5,613 nt of DNA from Porphyromonadaceae bacterium (GTDB lineage Bacteria > Bacteroidota > Bacteroidia > Bacteroidales > Paludibacteraceae): contig CAJPNS010000106.1 in the NCBI GenBank assembly GCA_905372135.1, positions 1 through 5,613 on the forward strand, given 5' to 3'. The notes below the pieces were generated by a model. The model did not search any database. It had not been told where the DNA came from and saw only the letters and a program-made list of their open reading frames with translations. Below, in pieces: positions 1 through 5,613 of this stretch. A program made the position numbers and the translations under genes. How positions within the stretch are numbered: the stretch's first letter is position 1; each line of letters begins with the position of its first letter.

Positions 1-98
1 ACCATAAGACTTCTTGTATAATAGTCCACAAAGTTAATTAATAGTCTATGAATAAACAAATAAAAATCGATAGTTTTTTCAGAGAAAACAAATATATT
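1..98. other. Intergenic region downstream of rlmH
   Basis: This AT-rich stretch lies between the rlmH stop codon and the left edge. It contains one convincing signal, a leftward bipartite promoter at 29-60, described separately. A minus-strand ATG occurs at bases 5-3 and is followed by only two further bases. It lies about 20 bases after the predicted transcription start, so it could be the first codon of the next gene, but five bases cannot support a gene call. I see no convincing terminator: the only hairpin-like sequence is a short AT-rich stem (76-80 with 84-88) without a T-run on the transcribed side. Confidence 0.6.
29..60 (-). promoter_or_regulatory. Bacteroidota-type promoter reading leftward, after rlmH
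   Basis: On the minus strand there is a -33 element TTTG (60-57), a 20-base spacer, and a -7 element TAACTTTG (36-29). This matches the known Bacteroidota primary sigma consensus TTTG-N19-21-TAnnTTTG. Transcription would start near base 24 and run off the left edge, with a candidate ATG at bases 5-3. The promoter lies wholly in non-coding sequence, which supports it. It implies that the next gene to the left has its own promoter even if some transcripts read through from the rlmH operon. No transcript data were available. Confidence 0.6.
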
Positions 99-560
99 TT
101 ACTCGTGGTGATAAGGCAGACCTGCTATTATGGTGAAAGCACGATAAAGTTGCTCTGCAAAAATGGCTCTTACTATCTGGTGAGAAAATGTCATCTTAGA
201 CAGAGATATACGCGAATCGGCTCTATCGTATACTTCGTTGGAAAAGCCATAAGCCCCGCCAACGACGAACGTAATATTGCGAGAAGCAGTCTGCCGTCGC
301 TCAAGCCACTCGGCGAACTGCCTCGAGGTGAAGCTATCGCCTTTATCGTCGAGAATAGCTACAAACTCACTGTCGTCGATAAAACTAATAATAGACCTGC
401 CTTCCTCCGATTTCTGCACCTCGACAGAATATTTTTTCTTGGCACCGGGTACTATTTTTACCGTTATATCGATGTTTTTTATACGTTTCAGATAGTCGTC
501 GACTATACTTGTTATTCTATCGTCTACGGTTTTTCCTACAAAAAGTATTTTTATCTTCAT
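99..560 (-). CDS. rlmH: 23S rRNA (pseudouridine1915-N3)-methyltransferase RlmH
   Basis: RlmH is a small SPOUT-class, SAM-dependent methyltransferase. It acts as a homodimer on assembled 70S ribosomes and methylates N3 of pseudouridine 1915 in helix 69 of 23S rRNA. The 153-residue product matches the usual length of about 155. Visible family features are the start MKIKILFVGK, the SAM-site glycine loop FVVGGAYGFS (98-107), the SLSKMTFSH segment (119-127), the helix RAIFAEQLYRAFTI (131-144), and the C-terminal PYHHE (149-153), which corresponds to the PYHRE ending of E. coli RlmH. The trefoil-knot residues are therefore intact. The start lies 10 bases after the permease stop with no Shine-Dalgarno sequence, so the gene is the last member of the minus-strand operon. 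Family assignment is very secure; activity is inferred from the family. Confidence 0.97.
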   Translation of the reverse strand: MKIKILFVGKTVDDRITSIVDDYLKRIKNIDITVKIVPGAKKKYSVEVQKSEEGRSIISFIDDSEFVAILDDKGDSFTSRQFAEWLERRQTASRNITFVVGGAYGFSNEVYDRADSRISLSKMTFSHQIVRAIFAEQLYRAFTIIAGLPYHHE

Positions 561-570
561 ATACAGCTAT

Positions 571-1848
571 TTACTCGAATTTTATAGACTTGGCAGGCAA
601 TATCTTAGAAATCATCTGAGATGGGAGTACCATTATAAGTATTGAGAATAAAAACACTGACAAATTCAGAACTATCAGCAAACGGAAGTCGATATGTACG
701 GGCACAAACGAAGTATAGTAATACTCGGGATTTAACGGCACAATATGCAGAAAATGCTGTAAAACGACAATCGAAAAACCTATGATATTGCCCCATACCA
801 TACCACGCCCGACAAAAAACATTGCACTGACGACAAACACCTTACGTATCTCTTTATCTTTCATTCCCAAAGCTTTGAGTATACCTATCGTCTGTGTCTT
901 TTCGAGTATTATAATAAGCAGCCCCGACACTATATTGAAGCCTGCTACCGCCAACATTAGCACTATAACTATGTATGCGTTGATGTTTAGCATATCCAAC
1001 CAATTGAATATCTGTGGGTATACCTCTTTGATAGACTGTACGTCGTATATGATTTTGCTATCGTCGAATTTATTGCCGACAATCTGCCGTATATGATCGG
1101 TTATAGGGTCTAATCGGTCGAAATCGGTGATAGTTATTTCGAGTGAACTTATGTAGTGCCGACTCCAACCGTTGAGTTCTTGTAATACTTGTGAGTTACA
1201 GAGGGCAAATAAGTCGTCGAACTGCGAGAAAGTAGTAGAATATATCCCCGATATTATAAATTTTCGTCCTCTTACTTGTTGCTGAAAGAAATAAGCTGAA
1301 ACATCATCTCCCACTTTAAGATTCAACGACTTAGCTATGTTGCTCGAAACGATAATGTTGTTTCTGTTATCGCTATTCGATAGGTCGGGCACACTGCCTT
1401 CGACAATATTTTTGCGAAAAAAACTCCAATCGTAGTCTCTACCTACCCCCTTAAATATTATCCCTTTAAAATCATCGTCGGTTTTTACTATTCCCGGTTT
1501 AGTGACTACCTTCTCTACTCTATTTATGCCATTTATCGTCGTTATCTCAGCTAATGTATTGTCGTCGATAGATATAGGCGACCGTTCGAACGACGAAGAA
1601 CTGCTTCCATACGAAAATATCTGAATATGAGAACCAAAGCCTACTACCTGAGACGTAACCTCTCTTTTGAAACCTATTACTACACAGACAGATATAATCA
1701 TCACCGATAACCCTACAGCGATACCGAATGTCGCTATATTGATGTTAGACTTCCTATGCGACTTATTGCCAATGTCGCTATATGTGATACGTTTTGCAAG
1801 TAGATATGAGAGGTTCATACTGTGTTCAACAATCGGTATATTAATCAT
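571..1848 (-). CDS. FtsX/LolC-LolE-like ABC transporter permease
   Basis: This is an inner-membrane permease of the MacB/FtsX/LolCE superfamily with the standard four-helix plan. TM1 is at about 36-59 (GIAVGLSVMIISVCVVIGF), followed by a large periplasmic MacB-type domain at about 60-288. TM2 is at about 290-315, a cytoplasmic coupling helix EKTQTIGILKALGMKDKEI lies at 316-334, TM3 is at about 337-367 and TM4 at about 388-410. The EKTxxIGILKALG motif is the part that contacts the ATPase in this superfamily. LolC/LolE release lipoproteins to the outer membrane, but a lipoprotein role here is inference, and no ATP-binding subunit is in the window. The longest start overlaps the queA stop by 8 bases (ATGATTAA), suggesting translational coupling. 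Met11 (base 1818), giving MNLSYLLAKRI, resembles the usual start of Bacteroidota relatives and is a strong alternative that would leave a 22-base gap. Confidence 0.9.
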   Translation of the reverse strand: MINIPIVEHSMNLSYLLAKRITYSDIGNKSHRKSNINIATFGIAVGLSVMIISVCVVIGFKREVTSQVVGFGSHIQIFSYGSSSSSFERSPISIDDNTLAEITTINGINRVEKVVTKPGIVKTDDDFKGIIFKGVGRDYDWSFFRKNIVEGSVPDLSNSDNRNNIIVSSNIAKSLNLKVGDDVSAYFFQQQVRGRKFIISGIYSTTFSQFDDLFALCNSQVLQELNGWSRHYISSLEITITDFDRLDPITDHIRQIVGNKFDDSKIIYDVQSIKEVYPQIFNWLDMLNINAYIVIVLMLAVAGFNIVSGLLIIILEKTQTIGILKALGMKDKEIRKVFVVSAMFFVGRGMVWGNIIGFSIVVLQHFLHIVPLNPEYYYTSFVPVHIDFRLLIVLNLSVFLFSILIMVLPSQMISKILPAKSIKFE

Positions 1849-3067
1849 TTACATTTACTCTGTGCAACAATGAACTATCGCCATAACTTAAGAATCGGAA
1901 GTCGTTTTTTAAAGCAAAGTCGTAGATACTCTTCATGTTGTCGCTACCCACGAAAGCCGACACCAACATCAACAGAGTACTACGGGGTTGGTGAAAGTTT
2001 GTAATTAGTTTATCGACTACTCTAAACCTAAATGTAGGCACTATCATTATTTGGGTTTTTGCAATAATCGACTTCAGCTTTTCTCTCGACAGATAATCGA
2101 TTATCTCTTGCAAAGCCTCTACTACCGACAATCGGCAGACATCGTCGTATGCCTCCCATTGCGATACATTCAAGTCGGGAGCCGACCGATTCGTTTTTAT
2201 GTGGCATCCAATGTAATACAGGCTTTCCAGTGTTCGCATCGAAGTAGTGCCCACAGCCACGATATGCCCGAGATGCTGCACTATATGATACAAAGTATCA
2301 AGCTTCACCTCGAATATTTCGGTATGCATAATATGATTTGCAATATTTTCCGTCTTCACGGGCTGGAACGTACCTGCTCCTATATGTAGAGTCAGTTCGC
2401 TACTGCCGATACCTTTACTATGTAAGTCGCTAATAATCTTTTCGGTAAAATGTAACCCTGCGGTAGGGGCAGCTACCGACCCCAAGTTCTTGGCAAATGT
2501 AGTCTGATATCCAACCATATCTGCCTCGGCTGTACGGCGGTTGAGGTAAGGCGGTATCGGCAACTCGCCCATATACTGCAAGATACGGGCAAAAGTGATA
2601 TTCGGATTGTCCCACGAAAAAGCCACGATATGATTCATATTGTCGATTCGCTCCACATAACGAACTTCGAAAGTCGTCGACTCGCCGTCGATTATTACCT
2701 CTCGACACAATACTTCGTCTTTCCACCGACGCAGATTACCGACCATCACTTTCCAAAGACACGAATCGGTCGACGAAAACGACCGCCCATAATCGCTTGG
2801 TTCATAGGGCTCTAAACAAAACACTTCTATAACAGCTCCGGTAGACTTAACAAAATGTAGACGCGCCTGTATCACCTTTGTATTGTTGAATATCAAGAAG
2901 TCGTCTGTTGCAAGTAGCTGAGGCAGAGCAGAAAAACATTGTTTTGTAATACCTTCTCCATCAAAATGCAACAGAAGCGACCCACCTCGCTCTGCAAGAG
3001 GATATTTAGCTATCTTTTCGGTAGGTAGCTGATATTCAAATTCGTTTATATCGAGATTTACCGGCAT
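1841..3067 (-). CDS. queA: S-adenosylmethionine:tRNA ribosyltransferase-isomerase QueA (long Bacteroidota form)
   Basis: QueA transfers and isomerises the ribosyl group of SAM onto preQ1 at position 34 of tRNAs with GUN anticodons (Tyr, His, Asp, Asn), giving epoxyqueuosine. Conserved blocks appear in order: EYQLPTEKIAKYPLAER (11-27), FNNTKVIQARL (60-70), GELPIPPYLNR (167-177), GSVAAPTAGLHFT (196-208), LHIGAGTFQPV (227-237), VGTTSMRTLES (272-282), TNFHQPRSTLLMLVSAF (356-372) and FLSYGDSSLL (392-401). At 408 residues it is about 50 longer than E. coli QueA (356); extra sequence is visible at about 84-120 and 284-315. This long form is known from Bacteroidota, sometimes beside a second, shorter QueA. 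Two usually conserved spots differ: GYQTTFA (186-192) where RYQTVYA is usual, and VPTFRF (343-348) where PGYxF is usual. The gene sits 18 bases after the TPR gene. The family is secure; full activity is likely but not proven. Confidence 0.95.
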   Translation of the reverse strand: MPVNLDINEFEYQLPTEKIAKYPLAERGGSLLLHFDGEGITKQCFSALPQLLATDDFLIFNNTKVIQARLHFVKSTGAVIEVFCLEPYEPSDYGRSFSSTDSCLWKVMVGNLRRWKDEVLCREVIIDGESTTFEVRYVERIDNMNHIVAFSWDNPNITFARILQYMGELPIPPYLNRRTAEADMVGYQTTFAKNLGSVAAPTAGLHFTEKIISDLHSKGIGSSELTLHIGAGTFQPVKTENIANHIMHTEIFEVKLDTLYHIVQHLGHIVAVGTTSMRTLESLYYIGCHIKTNRSAPDLNVSQWEAYDDVCRLSVVEALQEIIDYLSREKLKSIIAKTQIMIVPTFRFRVVDKLITNFHQPRSTLLMLVSAFVGSDNMKSIYDFALKNDFRFLSYGDSSLLHRVNVND

Positions 3068-3085
3068 CGCTTTATGTACGGAGAT

Positions 3086-5329
3086 TTATCGGAATTTATC
3101 TATAAGTATCTTTTCTATAATAAGTTGCACCTCGTTGCTATCTACTCCATTGTGTAAAAGCAGATTGTTGTCTGCCGAAAACACATCGATAAATCCCTTT
3201 AAATCTTTGGCTTTGGCGATAGCCTTCTGGTAACGCTCGATAGCTATATCTTGCATCTTCAAACAGAGAGCAATATGGCCGGCTGTAATTAAATCCTTCA
3301 TTTCCAACTCGGCAGACTCTTCTATATGTCTCGTAGCAAGCTCATTAGCTTGTTCCAATTTACCGCAATAAAAGAGACACGATACTAGGACGGAACGTAT
3401 ATTTCGGTAGTCGGGCTTGAGATAACTTATTTTGTATAAGATAGATAGAGCTGAGTCGTACTGAGAAATCTCCATATAACAACCTGCAAGTCGAAACATC
3501 ACCCCGAAATCGTCTTTGGCTACTTCCAATATTTCGTTATAACAATCGATAGCCTTGGGAATATCACCGATTTGCCTATAACAAAATGCAAGACGTCGGA
3601 GATACCAAGTGCTGTTTTTGTCGAGTCCTTCGGCTACAATATAGTAGTCAATTGCCTCCTGATATCTACCCACTTTCTGGTAAGAATATGCCAGATTGCG
3701 ATACAATTCATAGTCGATATCGCTATCGCCTGCAGCATCTATATCTCTATTATACACATCGATAGCCTGCAAATAATGGTCGTAAAAGAAATATGCATCT
3801 CCTATCTTACGTCGCTCTGCGGGAGTCGGAAACATTGCTTCGAAGATTTTCGAGTCGCACAAGTTGAGTATTCTCGATAGAGGATTGTCTATCTCGGTAT
3901 GACGAGGAAAATACGAATAAAACCGGTATAAATCAAGTATATAGTGATTTGCCTCTATTTTTTGCGGAGTATAATTGTGGCTCTTGTCGGTATCTTTTAT
4001 CATTTCGTCGAGTTGCTCGCGCTCTTCTTTGATGGCAAACTCTACCGTATCGAGCTGTTTATCGGGCATTTGCAATAAATTTAGCGAAAACGAAAACTTA
4101 TCGGAATTGCATAGCAACGGATTCGACGAAATAGCTTTGCCGATAGACTCTTTTTTATTGGAAAGCCGTCTCACATAAGGATTTCGAGAATCGAAAGGTA
4201 ATATCCAATTTTCGATAAAGGCAAAAAACGGAAAACCCTTCATTTGTGCGAAAGTCCCTGCAAAGACATCCGAACCACTCATTTGCAACTCGGTGAAGTC
4301 GTGTATCTTATCCGAAAAATCGATTCCGTCGAACATATTCTCTATACTTGGCTTTATCTTCTCGCTATCTTCGTCGAAATCTATATTTTTAAGTTTGTCT
4401 TGTATTATCGGCGACATTTTCATTATTTCGGGCATTATCTCCTCGTTTATTTGCTTGGAAATCTTACTCGTTTCTGTAGTGCGTACTATCTGAAATACAA
4501 TACTTTGTATTTCAGACACAAGTTCACTGTTTTGGCAAATAAAAGTTATTCTGTTGCGCAAATGCTCGTCGTATTCGATGATATATCCATATTTCGATAT
4601 TATAAGTACTATACCGACCAAAACTCTCTGTCTTATAGCGTTTTCGTTACTATCTACGAGCGAAAGCAATACATTTGTTTTCTGCGAATCGAAAGCACGA
4701 AGTACATTCATAGTAAGGGCAGATACCGCTATACATCTGGCATCTAAAGCTATTGTGCTATCGGTGATTATAGCCTTGACCTGCTCGAGGTCGGCACTCG
4801 ACATATCGCTTTTCAATAAAACAAATGCAAAAAGTGGCGACATCGTTTTTTGATAGGTGCTTGTAACTGTATTCCAATAGTTTATATCTCCATCATTTTC
4901 ATCTGTCGCTTGGTCGGCTGACGCGTACTGCTGTCGAAGAACTGTGTGTATCTGCTCAAAACTCGGAATTATATCATTGAGAAACATATTGGGATTGTTA
5001 ATCATCAGCCTCTGCCCCTCATATTCAATGAGATTCGATTGACGCAAGAGAAAAGTCTCCTTCGCCTTTTGAACAAGCATAAACAGATTGAATACAAGCC
5101 TATTGTATATCTGCCGACTCTCTTCGTTTCTTGTAAACTCTTTTGTAGCAATACTATGAGATAGCATCTGCAGGTAAGTCGATGAATATTCGTCTATTTC
5201 CATCGACATATTCCAATCGTTTATCTCCTTTATAATCTTTCGTATGAGAAAAAAAGCTTCTGATACACTACCCGTGTAGAGCTTCTCATTCACTTTATTG
5301 TAAATGCTTAATATATCATTGATTGTCAT
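3086..5329 (-). CDS. TPR / alpha-solenoid protein of unknown function, first gene of the operon
   Basis: I do not recognise a named function for this 747-residue protein. It has no signal peptide or membrane segment, so it is probably cytosolic. The C-terminal third holds tandem tetratricopeptide repeats: about 507-540 (GDAYFFYDHYLQAIDVYNRD), 541-574 (LYRNLAYSYQKVGRYQEAI), 575-608 (YLRRLAFCYRQIGDIPKAI) and 609-642 (MFRLAGCYMEISQYDSALSI), with weaker copies to about 712 (HIALCLKMQDIAIERYQKAI). The middle (about 165-285) is helical and HEAT-like, for example LDARCIAVSALTMNVL (195-210) and NAIRQRVLVGIVLIISKYGY (230-249). An acidic, likely flexible stretch follows at about 315-345 (FDEDSEKI, FDGIDFSD). 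Such proteins normally act as binding scaffolds; the partner is unknown. The start lies about 33 bases below the predicted transcription start of a strong promoter and has no Shine-Dalgarno sequence. Similar proteins appear to occur in other Bacteroidales, but I cannot confirm this here. Confidence 0.9.
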   Translation of the reverse strand: MTINDILSIYNKVNEKLYTGSVSEAFFLIRKIIKEINDWNMSMEIDEYSSTYLQMLSHSIATKEFTRNEESRQIYNRLVFNLFMLVQKAKETFLLRQSNLIEYEGQRLMINNPNMFLNDIIPSFEQIHTVLRQQYASADQATDENDGDINYWNTVTSTYQKTMSPLFAFVLLKSDMSSADLEQVKAIITDSTIALDARCIAVSALTMNVLRAFDSQKTNVLLSLVDSNENAIRQRVLVGIVLIISKYGYIIEYDEHLRNRITFICQNSELVSEIQSIVFQIVRTTETSKISKQINEEIMPEIMKMSPIIQDKLKNIDFDEDSEKIKPSIENMFDGIDFSDKIHDFTELQMSGSDVFAGTFAQMKGFPFFAFIENWILPFDSRNPYVRRLSNKKESIGKAISSNPLLCNSDKFSFSLNLLQMPDKQLDTVEFAIKEEREQLDEMIKDTDKSHNYTPQKIEANHYILDLYRFYSYFPRHTEIDNPLSRILNLCDSKIFEAMFPTPAERRKIGDAYFFYDHYLQAIDVYNRDIDAAGDSDIDYELYRNLAYSYQKVGRYQEAIDYYIVAEGLDKNSTWYLRRLAFCYRQIGDIPKAIDCYNEILEVAKDDFGVMFRLAGCYMEISQYDSALSILYKISYLKPDYRNIRSVLVSCLFYCGKLEQANELATRHIEESAELEMKDLITAGHIALCLKMQDIAIERYQKAIAKAKDLKGFIDVFSADNNLLLHNGVDSNEVQLIIEKILIDKFR

Positions 5330-5366
5330 ATCGGTACTAAACGACTTTATGGTCTTTATCGAATCT

Positions 5367-5397
5367 CAAAATTACATATTTTCTACCGAACGCCAAA
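5367..5397 (-). promoter_or_regulatory. Bacteroidota-type promoter for the TPR-queA-permease-rlmH operon
   Basis: The minus strand reads -33 TTTG (5397-5394), exactly 19 bases of spacer, then -7 TAATTTTG (5374-5367). Both boxes and the spacing fit the Bacteroidota primary sigma consensus. Transcription should start near 5362, giving a leader of about 33 bases before the TPR gene start. I found only four TAnnTTTG words on the minus strand of the window. The two with a properly spaced TTTG are this one and the one at 29-60, both in non-coding DNA. None of the gaps between operon genes holds such a promoter. Confidence 0.75.
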
Positions 5398-5436
5398 AAC
5401 TTATTTATACGAGTAAGTTACAGCGCTCATATACAG

Positions 5437-5452
5437 CAAAATTCACATTTTG
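5437..5452. repeat. Short perfect inverted repeat upstream of yebC
   Basis: CAAAAT (5437-5442) and ATTTTG (5447-5452) are perfect inverted copies around a 4-base centre. The right arm ends in a TTTG 12 bases before the rightward -7 element, near where a -33 box would sit. It could be a regulator site, or chance in AT-rich DNA; the arms are short and low in complexity. Confidence 0.3.
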
Positions 5453-5464
5453 ATAAAAAAATAG

Positions 5465-5472
5465 TAATTTTG
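5465..5472 (+). promoter_or_regulatory. Candidate -7 promoter element for yebC
   Basis: TAATTTTG fits the Bacteroidota -7 consensus TAnnTTTG and is the only such word on the plus strand of this intergenic region. It would start transcription near 5477 and give a leader of about 60 bases. The nearest upstream TTTG (5449-5452) is only 12 bases away instead of the usual 19-21, so the -33 half is poor and the promoter may be weak or need an activator. Confidence 0.4.
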
Positions 5473-5536
5473 TTGTTCCTTTGATAGTTATAATATGTAA
5501 TATAAAACAATAAAAATCAATTCGATATAGAAATTT

Positions 5537-5613
5537 ATGGGAAGAGCTTTTGAGTTTCGTAAAGAGAGAAAATTTAAACGTTGGGGCAATATGGCTCGCG
5601 TATTCACTAAGTT
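5537..5613 (+). CDS. YebC/PmpR (TACO1) family protein, N-terminal fragment cut by the window edge
   Basis: Only 25 codons and two bases are present. The peptide begins MGRAFEFRKERKFKRW and continues GNMARVFTK, which is the characteristic start of YebC/PmpR/TACO1 proteins in Bacteroidota (usual form MGRAFEFRKARKMKRW followed by MAKxFTR). Full-length members are about 240 residues, so about nine tenths of the gene lies beyond the right edge. The family was long annotated as transcriptional regulators; mitochondrial TACO1 is a translational activator and bacterial members have been linked to relief of ribosome stalling. It is divergent from the TPR operon across 207 non-coding bases. The ATG agrees with the family N-terminus, and no Shine-Dalgarno sequence precedes it. 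The truncation is due to the window only. Confidence 0.85.
   Translation, partial: MGRAFEFRKERKFKRWGNMARVFTK

Larger units (their letters stand above)
5330..5536. other. Divergent intergenic region between the TPR operon and yebC
   Basis: This 207-base AT-rich non-coding region separates two divergent transcription units. Its left half carries a complete leftward promoter (5367-5397). Its right half carries a -7-like element facing right (5465-5472) and a small inverted repeat (5437-5452). I see no tRNA, small open frame or riboswitch-like structure. Sequence just before the yebC ATG is A-rich without a Shine-Dalgarno motif. Confidence 0.7.

Noticed and set aside
3..5. Start codon of a further minus-strand gene
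   Set aside because: Only five bases of possible coding sequence are visible; recorded with the promoter but not called as a gene.
73..89. Possible rlmH terminator hairpin (TTTTC/GAAAA stem)
   Set aside because: Five base pairs, almost all A-T, and no T-run on the transcribed side after the stem; too weak to call.
89..96. Second minus-strand TAnnTTTG word (TATATTTG) just past the rlmH stop
   Set aside because: No TTTG at 17-23 bases upstream; likely chance in AT-rich sequence.
48..587. 180-codon plus-strand open frame covering rlmH
   Set aside because: It is entirely antisense to rlmH, whose protein matches its family end to end; the antisense peptide resembles nothing and reads as a compositional shadow.
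2494..2501. Minus-strand TAnnTTTG word inside queA, as an internal promoter
   Set aside because: No matching -33 element at the right spacing, and it lies mid-gene far from any start.
2430..2726. 98-residue minus-strand frame inside queA
   Set aside because: Out-of-frame overlap with a stretch of queA whose own frame carries the conserved GSVAAPTAGLHFT block.
4244..4747. 167-residue plus-strand open frame inside the TPR gene
   Set aside because: Antisense to a clear 747-residue coding frame, with an aromatic-rich low-information peptide and no promoter or domain.

Overview
The window looks like a piece of a Bacteroidota (most likely Bacteroidales) chromosome. Four signs support this: the start of a YebC-family gene with the MGRAFEFRK opening familiar from this phylum; the long (about 400-residue) form of QueA; two bipartite promoters of the Bacteroidota type (TTTG, 19-20 bases, TAnnTTTG); and no recognisable Shine-Dalgarno sequence before any start codon. 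The DNA is AT-rich and all four complete genes end in TAA. The genus cannot be fixed from the sequence alone.

Layout. Bases 1-98 are intergenic and hold a well-formed leftward promoter (29-60) for a gene that begins at or beyond the left edge. Bases 99-5329 are a compact four-gene operon on the minus strand. In transcription order it contains a 747-residue TPR/alpha-solenoid protein of unknown function, queA (tRNA queuosine synthesis), an FtsX/LolC-LolE-like ABC permease, and rlmH (23S rRNA pseudouridine-1915 methyltransferase). The gaps are 18 bases, an 8-base overlap, and 10 bases, so co-transcription is very likely. Bases 5330-5536 are a divergent intergenic region with a strong operon promoter (5367-5397) and a weaker candidate rightward promoter for the partial yebC/TACO1-family gene that runs off the right edge.

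Function. Two operon genes modify translation RNAs: QueA acts at tRNA position 34 and RlmH at 23S helix 69. The divergent YebC/TACO1 family has been linked to both transcription and translation. The TPR protein is cytosolic and probably a scaffold. The permease has no ATPase partner in the window. This is mostly a housekeeping region; I found no mobile element, CRISPR array, RNA gene or defence system, and I do not see an obviously new biological system. The items most worth checking are the uncharacterised TPR protein, unusual residues in QueA, the two promoters, and a codon-context bias that yields a repeated TCGTCGA word.
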